Below are positions 17,680-25,618 of a stretch of DNA of 64,000 nucleotides, in pieces (position 1 is the stretch's first letter; every line of letters begins with the position of its first letter). The stretch is from Micromonospora radicis. Its GTDB lineage: Bacteria > Actinomycetota > Actinomycetes > Mycobacteriales > Micromonosporaceae. The notes beneath the pieces were generated by a model that saw only the letters and a program-made list of their open reading frames with translations, was not told the origin of the DNA and did no database searches. The stretch lies in the NCBI RefSeq assembly GCF_003583405.1, contig NZ_QXEC01000008.1:62001-126000 (forward strand), read 5' to 3'. Both the position numbers and the translations under genes were made by a program.

Positions 17680-19104
17680 TCAGAGGATGGGAGGTGGGGA
17701 GTAGGTCGCGGCGGTGGGGTGGGCTTCGACGATCTTGGTGATGCGGGCGGTCACCGCCTGGATCTGGGCGGGAGCGGCACCCACGAAGGCGGCACGGTCG
17801 GCGACGAGGGCGTCGATCTCGGGGCGGGCGAGGCCGAGTCGGGGATCGGCGGCCAGGCGGTCGAAGAGATCGTTGTCCGGGGCGCCCCGCTCGCGCATGG
17901 CCAGGGCGACGGCGACGGCGTGCTCCTTGATCGCCTCGTGTGCGGTCTCCCGGCCCACGCCCCGACGCACGGCCGCCACGAGGATCTTGGTGCTGGCGAG
18001 GAAGGGCAGGAAGCGCTCCAGCTCCCGGTTGATCACCGCCGGGTACGCACCGAACTCGTCCAGCACGGTGAGGAACGTCTGGAACAGCCCGTCGGCGGCG
18101 AAGAAGGCGTCCGGCAGGGCCACCCGACGGACCACCGAGCAGGAGACGTCGCCCTCGTTCCACTGGTCGCCGGCCAGCTCGCCGACCATCGACAGGTAGC
18201 CGCGAATGATCACCGCGAAGCCGTTGACCCGCTCCGACGAGCGGGTGTTCATCTTGTGCGGCATCGCGCTGGAGCCGACCTGGCCCGGCTTGAAGCCCTC
18301 GGTGACCAGCTCCTGGCCGACCATCAGCCGGATCGTGGTGGCCAACGACGACGGCGCCGCGGCGACCTGCGCCAGCGCGGCGAGCACGTCGAAGTCGAGC
18401 GACCGCGGGTAGACCTGCCCGACGCTGTCCAGCACCCGGTTGAACCCGAGGTGCCCGGCGACCCGGCGCTCCAGCTCGGCCAGCTTCTCGGTGTCGCCGT
18501 CGAACAGGTCGAGCTGGTCGGCGGCGGTTCCCACCGGACCCTTGATCCCGCGCAGCGGATACCTGTCGATCAGGTCCGACAACCGCTCGTACGCGATGAT
18601 CAGTTCCTCGGCGGCCGACGCGAAGCGCTTGCCCAGCGTGGTGGCCTGCGCCGCGACGTTGTGCGAGCGCCCGGCCAGCACCACGTCGGCGTACTCGTGG
18701 GCGTGCCAGGCGAGCCGGGCCAGCGTCGCCACCACCCGGTCCCGGATCAGCTCCAGCGAGCGACGCACCTGGAGCTGCTCGACGTTCTCGGTGAGGTCCC
18801 GCGAGGTCATCCCCTTGTGCACGTGCTCGTACCCGGCGAGCGCGCTGAACTCCTCGATCCGGGCCTTCACGTCGTGCCGGGTGACCCGCTCCCGCGCCGC
18901 GATCGAGTCAAGATCAACATCATCCAACACCCGCTCGTACGCCTCGACGACCCCGTCGGGTACCGCCACGCCGAGGTCGCGCTGGGCCCGGAGTACGGCG
19001 AGCCAGAGGCGCCGTTCCAGGCGGATCTTCTCCTCCGGCGACCAGAGGGCGACCAGTTCGGGCGAGGCGTACCGGTTGGCGAGCACGTTCGGGATCGTCG
19101 TCAC
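17680..19104 (-). CDS. purB: PurB, adenylosuccinate lyase
   Basis: A 474-residue fumarase-superfamily lyase that releases fumarate from SAICAR and from adenylosuccinate. The signature GSSAMPHKMNTRSSERVNG is intact, with MTSRDLTENVEQLQ and AGRSHNVAAQATTLGKR providing the other active-site loops. GTG 19104 (VTTIPNVLANRYAS) is chosen over the upstream in-frame start at 19161 because the extra codons are Gly/Pro-rich and unconserved. It is a single gene on the minus strand, ending against the GATCTTGC-type palindrome. Confidence 0.95.
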   Translation of the reverse strand: MTTIPNVLANRYASPELVALWSPEEKIRLERRLWLAVLRAQRDLGVAVPDGVVEAYERVLDDVDLDSIAARERVTRHDVKARIEEFSALAGYEHVHKGMTSRDLTENVEQLQVRRSLELIRDRVVATLARLAWHAHEYADVVLAGRSHNVAAQATTLGKRFASAAEELIIAYERLSDLIDRYPLRGIKGPVGTAADQLDLFDGDTEKLAELERRVAGHLGFNRVLDSVGQVYPRSLDFDVLAALAQVAAAPSSLATTIRLMVGQELVTEGFKPGQVGSSAMPHKMNTRSSERVNGFAVIIRGYLSMVGELAGDQWNEGDVSCSVVRRVALPDAFFAADGLFQTFLTVLDEFGAYPAVINRELERFLPFLASTKILVAAVRRGVGRETAHEAIKEHAVAVALAMRERGAPDNDLFDRLAADPRLGLARPEIDALVADRAAFVGAAPAQIQAVTARITKIVEAHPTAATYSPPPIL

Positions 19105-19172
19105 ATGCCCATTCTCCGGCACCGCCGACCCACCCCCGGGAGCGGACCCGGCCGGACCCACTTGCCGCGCTG

Positions 19173-19805
19173 TCAGACCTCCGGGATGTCGTGCACGGTC
19201 GCGGTCACCACCAACTGCTTCGTCTGCTTGCCCTGCCCGTTGCGCACGGTCAACAGATAGGTGTGCCGCTGGGTGTCACCCGCACCACCGGCGCAGGGGA
19301 AGTTCAGCGTCTCGCTGCCCGTCGGCGGATAGTTGTCGGCGTACACGCCGCCGCCGTCGACGGAGATGGCAACGTGGTCGACGTTGCTGGTCTTCCACTC
19401 GATCACCACCGGGCTGCCGGGGATCGGGTTGACGCTCGTCCCGGCGGGGCAGGAGGGCTTCTGGGCCACCCGGAAGTAGGTGATCGTCGGCCCGCTCGCG
19501 GGGGCGCTCGACGTCGTCCCGGACTGCCCACCCCCCGTCGAACCGCCTCCGGTCGAACCACTCTCCGTCGAACCACCCGTCGTGCCGCGCCCGGTGGCCG
19601 CGGCGGTCGGCTCGGCGGTCGCCGGCTCGCTGCTTGCCGGTGCGCTGGCAGCCGGCCCGCCGAGATCTCCGGTCGCCGGGCTGGTCGGGGCCGGTCCGGT
19701 GGCGGTCGGGGCGGATTCCGTGGTGCCGGCGGCCGTGCAGCCGCTGGCGACGAGTGCGACGGTCAGGGCGACGACGACGGTGCGGATCAGGACAGGACCG
19801 GGCAT
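19173..19805 (-). CDS. Putative lipoprotein with a Ser/Thr/Gly linker and a C-terminal beta domain
   Basis: A 210-residue exported lipoprotein. The lipobox VASGC puts the lipidated cysteine at residue 23, after a hydrophobic signal (LIRTVVVALTVALVASG). Residues 25-110 are a Ser/Thr/Gly/Pro linker with GGSTESGSTGGGSTGGG. The C-terminal 100 residues (ITYFRVAQKPSCPAG to LVVTATVHDIPEV) look like one Ig-like beta sandwich with two cysteines that could bond. The ATG at 19805 has a GAGGAG site. Function is unknown; such proteins often display a ligand-binding domain at the wall. Confidence 0.8.
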   Translation of the reverse strand: MPGPVLIRTVVVALTVALVASGCTAAGTTESAPTATGPAPTSPATGDLGGPAASAPASSEPATAEPTAAATGRGTTGGSTESGSTGGGSTGGGQSGTTSSAPASGPTITYFRVAQKPSCPAGTSVNPIPGSPVVIEWKTSNVDHVAISVDGGGVYADNYPPTGSETLNFPCAGGAGDTQRHTYLLTVRNGQGKQTKQLVVTATVHDIPEV

Positions 19806-19949
19806 GACCACTCCTCGGTGGCGCCCGCCGGTGATTCCGGCCGGATTGGCGCCCACGGTAGGCCCGCCCGACAACCCCCGGGCCGCCGTGGAGCCCGGCA
19901 CGAGAACGCCCGCGGAGGGGCGCCTCGTGCCGAGGTCGCTGAGGGGTGG

Positions 19950-21242
19950 TCAGCGTTCGAGGATGGCGGTGACGCCTTGGCCGCCGGCCGCGCAGATGGA
20001 GATGAGTCCGCGGCCGCTGCCCTTCTCGGCGAGCAGTTTGGCCAGGGTGGCCACGATCCGACCACCGGTGGCGGCGAACGGGTGCCCGGCGGCCAGCGAG
20101 GAACCGTTCACGTTGAGCTTGTCGGTGTCGATGCCGCCCAGCGGCTCGTCCAAGCCCAGCCGCTCGGCGCAGAACTCCTTCGACTCCCAGGCGGCCAGCG
20201 TGGCCAGCACCTGCGCGGCGAACGCCTCGTGGATCTCGTAGTAGTCGAAGTCCTGCAGGGTGAGCCCGGCTCGGGCGAGCAGCCGGGGCACCGCGTACGT
20301 GGGCGCCATCAGCAGTCCCTCGTCACCGTGCACGAAGTCCACCGCGGCCGTCTCCGACCAGGAGAACCAGGCCAGCACCGGCAGGTTGTGTTCGGCCGCC
20401 CACTGCTCGCTGGCCAGCAGCACGGTGGATGCGCCGTCGGTGAGCGGGGAGGAGTTGCCGGCGGTCATGGTGGCCCGTTCGGCGTCCGGACCCTTGGCGC
20501 CGAAGACCGGCCTGAGCCCGCTGAGCTTCTCCAGGGTGGTGTCCGGGCGGAGGTTCTGGTCGCGGGTCAGCCCCAGGTAGGGGGTCATCAGGTCATCGAA
20601 GAACCCCCGGTCGTACGCGGCGGCGAGCCGCTGGTGGGAGCGCAACGCCAACTCGTCCTGGGCCTGCCGGTCGACGTTCCAGCGCAGCGCCGTCCGGGCG
20701 GCGTGCTCGCCCATCGACAGCCCGGTACGCGGTTCGGCGTTGCGCGGGATCTCCGGCTTGAACGGCTGGGCCGGGCGTAGCTTGGCGGCGATCCGCAGCC
20801 GCTCGCCGAGGGTCCGGGCGGAGTTCAGCTTGAGCAGGGTGCGGCGCAGGTCCTCGTTGACCGCGAGCGGGGCGTCGGAGGTGGTGTCCACGCCACCGGC
20901 GATGCCCACTTCCAACTGCCCGAGGGCGATCTTGTTGGCGACCAGGATGGCGGCCTCCAGGCCGGTGCCGCAGGCCTGCTGGATGTCGTACGCCGGGGTG
21001 CGCGGGTCGAGCTTCGAGCCGAGCACCACCTCGCGGGTGAGGTTGAAGTCCTTCGAGTGCTTGAGTACGGCACCGGCGACCACCTCGCCCACCTGCTGCC
21101 CGGCCAGGCCGAACCGGGCGATCAGCCCGTCCAGCGCCGCGCCGAGCAGGTCGGAGTTGCTGGCGCTGGCGTAGCGGGAGTTGGAGCGGGCGAACGGGAT
21201 CCGGTTGCCGCCGATCACCGCGACCCGTCGAACGTTCTGCAC
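19950..21242 (-). CDS. fadA2: Thiolase, acetyl-CoA acetyltransferase (FadA2/FadI-like)
   Basis: A 430-residue degradative-type thiolase. The acylated nucleophile is in DIQQACGTGLEAA, the His loops are EIHEAFAAQVL and AAGHPFAATGGR, and the second Cys is in ICAAGGQGV, so the active site is complete. The length (430 instead of about 390) and the sequence match mycobacterial FadA2. It is divergent from fabG4 with only 55 bp between starts; the same thiolase/FabG4/MaoC grouping occurs at Rv0243-Rv0241c. A role in beta-oxidation or two-carbon extension of acyl-CoA is likely. Confidence 0.93.
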   Translation of the reverse strand: MQNVRRVAVIGGNRIPFARSNSRYASASNSDLLGAALDGLIARFGLAGQQVGEVVAGAVLKHSKDFNLTREVVLGSKLDPRTPAYDIQQACGTGLEAAILVANKIALGQLEVGIAGGVDTTSDAPLAVNEDLRRTLLKLNSARTLGERLRIAAKLRPAQPFKPEIPRNAEPRTGLSMGEHAARTALRWNVDRQAQDELALRSHQRLAAAYDRGFFDDLMTPYLGLTRDQNLRPDTTLEKLSGLRPVFGAKGPDAERATMTAGNSSPLTDGASTVLLASEQWAAEHNLPVLAWFSWSETAAVDFVHGDEGLLMAPTYAVPRLLARAGLTLQDFDYYEIHEAFAAQVLATLAAWESKEFCAERLGLDEPLGGIDTDKLNVNGSSLAAGHPFAATGGRIVATLAKLLAEKGSGRGLISICAAGGQGVTAILER

Positions 21243-21263
21243 GATCCGCCTCCTCGGTAAGTG

Positions 21264-21291
21264 TTGCCCGCACCTTACTCACCAGTAGGCT
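21264..21291 (+). promoter_or_regulatory. Promoter giving a probable leaderless fabG4 message
   Basis: TTGCCC (21264-21269) and TAGGCT (21286-21291) are 16 bases apart. The -10 element ends six bases before the ATG at 21298, so the expected transcription start is at or next to the A of the ATG. No ribosome site precedes that ATG, which fits a leaderless transcript. Confidence 0.5.
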
Positions 21292-21297
21292 ACGCCT

Positions 21298-22671
21298 ATG
21301 ACCGACAGGTACGCGAGCTTCGTCCAGTCGGGCGCCGGTCGAGCGCTGGTCAAGCGCCTCGGGTTGCCCGATCCGCCGCGGCTGCGCCGGTACGCCCCCG
21401 GCGAGCCGATCCTCCCCGGGCCGGTCCTGCTCGGCGGCGCCTCCGGTGGCCGCCTCGCCGAACCGGTCGGCAAGATCCTGGCCGCCGCCGGGATCGCCCT
21501 GCGCGACCCGGCCACCGCCGTCCCCGACCCGGCGACCGGCCGTACGCCCGCCAACGCCGCCCTGGTCTACGACGCCACCGGCATCACCGACTCGACCGGG
21601 CTGCGCCAGCTCTACGACTTCTTCCACCCGCAGGCCCGCGCGGTGCAGCCCAGCGGCCGGGTGATCGTGCTGGGCACCCCGCCGGCCGAGTGCGGCACGC
21701 CCCGCGAGGCGACCGCCCAACGGGCGCTGGAGGGGCTGACCCGCAGCATCGGCAAGGAGTTCGGCCGGGGCATCACCGCACAGCTGGTCCACCTCACCCC
21801 CGCACCCGACGCGGGCACCTGGAACAGCCTGGACGCCACCCTGCGGTTCCTGCTCTCCGGCCGGTCCGCGTACGTCTCCGGGCAGGTGATCCGGATCGGT
21901 GCCGGCCAGGCCGACGCGCCGGTCGACTGGGACCGCCCCCTCGACGGGCAGGTCGTGCTGGTCACCGGGGCGGCCCGGGGCATCGGTGCGGCGTTGGCCC
22001 GGGTGCTGGCCCGCGACGGCGCGACAGTGGTGGCGCTGGACGTCCCGGCGGCCGGCGACGAGTTGGCGACGGTGGCGAACGAGATCGGCGGCAGCGCGGT
22101 CCAGCTCGACCTGACCGCCGCCGACGCGCCGACCCGGCTGGCCGAGTACCTGGCCGGGCGGCACGGTCGGGTGGACGTGGTGGTGCACAACGCCGGCATC
22201 ACCCGGGACAAGACCCTCGGCCGGATGGACGCCGACCGCTGGGAGCAGGTGATCGACGTGAACCTGTCGAGCCAGGAGCGGATCAACGACGTGCTGCTGG
22301 AGCGCAGGCTGATCCCGGCCGGTGGACGGATCGTCGGCGTCTCCTCGATCGCCGGGATCGCCGGCAACCGGGGCCAGACCAACTACGCCACCAGCAAGGC
22401 CGGCGTGATCGGGCTGGTCGACTCGCTCGCCCCGGCGCTGCGGGAGCGGCAGATCAGCGTCAACGCGGTGGCGCCCGGTTTCATCGAGACCCGGCTGACC
22501 GCCCGGATCCCGCTGATGCTGCGGGAGGCCGGTCGCCGGATGAACAGCCTGTCCCAGGGCGGGTTGCCGGTGGACGTGGCCGAGACGATCAGCTGGCTGG
22601 CCTGGCCGGCGTCCGGCGCGGTGAGCGGCAACGTGGTCCGCGTCTGCGGCCAGAGCCTGCTGGGGGCCTGA
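21298..22671 (+). CDS. fabG4: FabG4-type high-molecular-weight 3-oxoacyl reductase
   Basis: A 457-residue two-domain short-chain dehydrogenase. The N-terminal 200 residues are a flavodoxin-like, cofactor-free Rossmann domain typical of FabG4 (Rv0242c). The C-terminal domain has the dinucleotide motif VLVTGAARGIGAALA, NAG in HNAGITRDKTLG, the Ser-Tyr-Lys set (SSIAGIAGNRGQTNYATSK) and VAPGFIETRLTA. FabG4 reduces long-chain 3-oxoacyl-CoA with NADH. The stop overlaps the next start by one base (TGATG), so the MaoC gene is translationally coupled. Confidence 0.93.
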   Translation: MTDRYASFVQSGAGRALVKRLGLPDPPRLRRYAPGEPILPGPVLLGGASGGRLAEPVGKILAAAGIALRDPATAVPDPATGRTPANAALVYDATGITDSTGLRQLYDFFHPQARAVQPSGRVIVLGTPPAECGTPREATAQRALEGLTRSIGKEFGRGITAQLVHLTPAPDAGTWNSLDATLRFLLSGRSAYVSGQVIRIGAGQADAPVDWDRPLDGQVVLVTGAARGIGAALARVLARDGATVVALDVPAAGDELATVANEIGGSAVQLDLTAADAPTRLAEYLAGRHGRVDVVVHNAGITRDKTLGRMDADRWEQVIDVNLSSQERINDVLLERRLIPAGGRIVGVSSIAGIAGNRGQTNYATSKAGVIGLVDSLAPALRERQISVNAVAPGFIETRLTARIPLMLREAGRRMNSLSQGGLPVDVAETISWLAWPASGAVSGNVVRVCGQSLLGA

Positions 22672-23798
22672 TGGCCCGGCGCAGGAGTGAGCGGGAGCCG
22701 GACGACGAACTGTCGGTCGGCGAGCTGATCGACGGCCCGACGGAGGTGCTCACCCCGGAGATCCGGGCCGCCGCGTTCGCCGCCCCGGCGGGCCACGGCG
22801 GGGACGGCGGGCCGACCCGGGACCTGTCCGAGCGGAGCCCCACCGGCGGCGGTCCCGGTGCTGCGACGGAGGCGGGCCAGCCGGGCGAGGCGGACGGCCG
22901 GCGGGCATCGGGCGCGCCGACCGGGGCCGGCCAGCCGGCGACCCGGGCCCGGGTCGAGTTGCCCCGGCTGCCCGCGGCCGGGCCGCTGTACCGGCGGGCG
23001 CTGCTGACCGCGGTTCCGGGGCTCGGCGGACGGCGCGGCGACGGCGTGCCGGCGGTGGAGTTGGCGGTGGGCGGGGTGGCCGTGGACCCGGAGCGGCTGG
23101 CCGACTACGACCGGGTCTGCGGGTTCCGGCTCGCCGACCGGCTGCCCGCGACCTTTCCGCACGTCATGGGCTTCCCGCTGGCGCTGCGTCTGATCACCGC
23201 GCCGGAGTTCCCGATCCCGTTGACCGGAGTGGTGCACGTCGGCAACCGGATCACCGTGCACCGCCCGGTCACCGTCGACGACCGGCTGGACTTCACCACC
23301 TGGGCGGAGAACCCGCGCCCGCACGACCGGGGGCGGCAGGTGGACGTCGTACTCGTCGGCTCGGTGGACGGTGCGGAGGTGTGGCGCGGCGTCTCGACGT
23401 ACCTCGGCCGGGTGCGCACGCCGGGCGGCGGTGGGCGGCGCGACCGGGGTGCGCGGCCCGCGCCGCCGGCCACGACCGCACGGTGGCGGGTCGAGCCCCG
23501 GGTCGGTACGGACTACGCCCGGGTCTCCGGCGACCACAACCCGATCCACACCTCGCGGCTGGGCGCCCGACTGTTCGGCTTCCCCCGGCCGATCGCGCAC
23601 GGCATGTGGAGCAAGGCCCGCTGCCTGGCCGCGCTGGAGAACCGGCTGCCGGAGGCGTACACGGTGGAGGTGGCGTTCAAGCTGCCGGTGCCGCTGCCCG
23701 GCACGGTCGCCTTCGGCGCCGCGGCCGATGACTCGGGTTGGGACTTCGCCCTGCACGACCAGCGGGGCCGCCCGCATCTGGTGGGCACCGTCCGCTGA
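22671..23798 (+). CDS. MaoC-type (R)-specific enoyl hydratase (HtdX-like)
   Basis: A 375-residue double-hotdog dehydratase. The catalytic hotdog near residues 281-310 carries YARVSGDHNPIHTS and FGFPRPIAHGMW, with the Asp-His dyad intact. The first hotdog (about 150-245) is the degenerate half that holds the acyl chain. About 95 Gly/Pro/Glu-rich residues near the N-terminus (22-100) are an insertion not needed by the fold and probably disordered. It completes a reductase-dehydratase pair with FabG4, equivalent to Rv0241c (HtdX). ATG 22671 shares a base with the fabG4 stop. A strong hairpin follows four bases after the stop. Confidence 0.9.
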   Translation: MARRRSEREPDDELSVGELIDGPTEVLTPEIRAAAFAAPAGHGGDGGPTRDLSERSPTGGGPGAATEAGQPGEADGRRASGAPTGAGQPATRARVELPRLPAAGPLYRRALLTAVPGLGGRRGDGVPAVELAVGGVAVDPERLADYDRVCGFRLADRLPATFPHVMGFPLALRLITAPEFPIPLTGVVHVGNRITVHRPVTVDDRLDFTTWAENPRPHDRGRQVDVVLVGSVDGAEVWRGVSTYLGRVRTPGGGGRRDRGARPAPPATTARWRVEPRVGTDYARVSGDHNPIHTSRLGARLFGFPRPIAHGMWSKARCLAALENRLPEAYTVEVAFKLPVPLPGTVAFGAAADDSGWDFALHDQRGRPHLVGTVR

Positions 23799-23801
23799 GG
23801 A

Positions 23802-23827
23802 GAGGGCCGGGCACTTGCCCGGCCCTC
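23802..23827 (+). terminator. Hairpin terminator after the fabG4-maoC operon
   Basis: A perfect 11-bp stem, GAGGGCCGGGC with GCCCGGCCCTC, closes over the loop ACTT and is followed by ACTTT. It insulates the next operon from read-through. Confidence 0.85.
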
Positions 23828-23843
23828 ACTTTCGCGCTAAGTT

Positions 23844-23875
23844 GTTCTCACCAAGAGATGTTCTCAGATTGAGAG
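23844..23875 (+). promoter_or_regulatory. Tandem palindromic operator of the NrtR-like operon
   Basis: Two boxes begin with the same GTTCTCA, at 23844 and 23860, sixteen bases apart. The first is TCTC-ACCAA-GAGA; the second is the perfect inverted repeat TCTCA-GAT-TGAGA. They end ten bases before the GTG start of the Nudix-type regulator, exactly where promoter and leader must be. Autoregulation by that protein is the simplest reading; the binding protein itself is inferred. Confidence 0.65.
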
Positions 23876-23884
23876 TGATCGAGC

Positions 23885-24637
23885 GTGAACGAGCAGGACT
23901 TCCTCGCCGCCTACGACCCGCGCGCCTATCCGGCCGTGGCGGTCACCGCCGACGTGGTCGCCCTGACCATCCGGGACAACGCGCTGCACCTGCTGCTGAT
24001 CCGCCGCGCCGAGCAGCCCTACGCGGACCACTGGGCACTGCCCGGTGGCTTCGTCCGGCCCGACGAGGAGCTGGCCACGGCCGCCCGCCGGGAGCTGACT
24101 GAAGAGACCGGCCTCGGCGGCGAGCAGCTGCGGCGCGTCCACCTGGAGCAGTTGGCCAGCTACGGCGCACCGGACCGCGACCCGCGGATGCGGATCGTCT
24201 CGGTCGCCCACCTCGCCTTCGCCCCCGACCTGCCGGACGCCACCGCCGGCACCGACGCCGCGGACGCAACCTGGGTGCCGGTCGCCGAGCTGGCCAACCG
24301 GGAACTCGCCTTCGACCACCGCCAGATCGTCACCGACGGGCTGGAGCGGGCCCGCTCGAAGCTGGAGTACACCCCGCTGGCCACCCGCTTCCTGGCATCC
24401 GAGTTCACCATCGGCGAACTGCGATCCGTCTACGAGACGGTCTGGGGGCACCCGCTGCACGCCGGCAACTTCCACCGCAAGGTGCTCTCCGTGCCGGGCT
24501 TCGTGGAGAGCACCGGCGACAGCACCGAACGCGGCGGCGCCCGGGGCGGCCCACGGGCCCGGCTCTACCGGGCCGGCGACGCCCGGCTGTTGCACCCGGC
24601 GCTGCTGCGCCCCGCCCGGGAGGAGACGGTGCGATGA
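23885..24637 (+). CDS. NrtR-like Nudix-domain transcriptional regulator
   Basis: A 250-residue protein. The N-terminal Nudix domain (about 15-150) has an apparently complete Nudix box, GGFVRPDEELATAARRELTE followed by ETGL, so catalysis is not excluded. The C-terminal part (about 170-235: FTIGELRSVYETVWGHPLHAGNFHRKVL) is the winged helix of the NrtR/NdnR regulators, which sense ADP-ribose or related NAD-derived ligands. The last residues are Arg/Gly-rich. GTG 23885 lies right after the tandem operator, and its stop overlaps the next ATG (ATGA). As the first gene of a four-gene unit it is likely the local switch, responding to an ADP-ribose-like or nucleotide ligand. Confidence 0.86.
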   Translation: MNEQDFLAAYDPRAYPAVAVTADVVALTIRDNALHLLLIRRAEQPYADHWALPGGFVRPDEELATAARRELTEETGLGGEQLRRVHLEQLASYGAPDRDPRMRIVSVAHLAFAPDLPDATAGTDAADATWVPVAELANRELAFDHRQIVTDGLERARSKLEYTPLATRFLASEFTIGELRSVYETVWGHPLHAGNFHRKVLSVPGFVESTGDSTERGGARGGPRARLYRAGDARLLHPALLRPAREETVR

Positions 24638-25608
24638 AGACCGACGAGGCGATCCGCCTGGTCACCGCCGCCCGCGACGACGACGAGCTGTTCGGCGCCG
24701 ACGCGCCGGAACACCGCTACCGGGAACTGGTCGCGGCCCTGCACCCCGACCGGCTGGACTGGGTCGGGCCCGGCGTCCGAGCCGAGGCGACCGAGGCGTT
24801 CATCCGGGTCACCACCCGTTGGCGGGCCCGCCGGGTGACCGTGCTGCGCGGCTACCGGTGTGGCCGGCCGGCACACTCGGGCGACCTCGCCGACCTGTAC
24901 GACGTCGGCGCCGACCGGCTGCTCAAGCTCCCCCGCGCCCCCGGCGACAACGACCTGATGGCCCGGGAGGAACGGGCCCTGCGCCGGCTCGCCGAACGGG
25001 GTGACCCGCGCTGGCTGCCGTACGTGCCCCGGCTGGTCGACAGCTTCACCCACCGGGACGCCGCCACCGGGGCCGAGCGGCGGATCAACGTCCTGGCCAC
25101 CGCTCCCGGCCTGCGCAGCCTGGTCGAGGTGCGGCGGGCGTACCCGGACGGGCTGGACGGCCAGGACGTGGCCTGGATGTGGCGCCGCCTGCTGGTCGCG
25201 CTCGGCCTGGCCCACCGGGCCGGCGTGGTGCACGGTGCGGTGTTGCCGCCGCACGTGCTGATCGAACCGGCGGCGCACGGCGTGGTGCTGGTCGACTGGT
25301 GTTTCTCTACCGAACCCGGCGGCGTCGTGCCGGCGCTGGTACCCGACCACCGGGACTGGTACCCCGCCGAGGTGCCCGAACGCCGGCCTGCCGGGCCGGG
25401 CACCGACATCGCCATGGCGGCCCGCTGCATGACCTGGCTGATGGGCCGGCTCGCCCCACGCGAACTGCTCGCCTTCGCCAGGGGCTGCCGGCAGCGGCTC
25501 CTGCGCGCCCGCCCCACCGACGCCTGGCGACTGCTCGGCGAACTCGACGAGGTGCTCGAACGGCTCTACGGCCCGCGCACCTTCCGACCCTTCACCCTCA
25601 ACCCGTAA
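24634..25608 (+). CDS. J-domain fused to a kinase-fold protein, probably a pseudokinase
   Basis: 324 residues. The N-terminus is a short J-domain-like segment with the HPD signature at 37-39 (YRELVAALHPDRL) followed by a helix ending in WRARR. From about residue 70 a protein-kinase fold follows: K98 in RLLKLP as the beta-3 lysine, E112/E113 as the helix-C glutamate, and the catalytic-loop equivalent VVHGAVLPPHVLI at 198-210. There the usual catalytic Asp is Ala202, while the metal-binding Asp of DFG is kept as D221 in LVDWCF. Phosphotransfer by the normal mechanism is therefore unlikely. ATG 24634 overlaps the regulator's stop by four bases. A J-domain implies recruitment of an Hsp70. No named family is recognised. 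Confidence 0.82.
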   Translation: MKTDEAIRLVTAARDDDELFGADAPEHRYRELVAALHPDRLDWVGPGVRAEATEAFIRVTTRWRARRVTVLRGYRCGRPAHSGDLADLYDVGADRLLKLPRAPGDNDLMAREERALRRLAERGDPRWLPYVPRLVDSFTHRDAATGAERRINVLATAPGLRSLVEVRRAYPDGLDGQDVAWMWRRLLVALGLAHRAGVVHGAVLPPHVLIEPAAHGVVLVDWCFSTEPGGVVPALVPDHRDWYPAEVPERRPAGPGTDIAMAARCMTWLMGRLAPRELLAFARGCRQRLLRARPTDAWRLLGELDEVLERLYGPRTFRPFTLNP

Positions 25609-25618
25609 GGAGGCTGCC

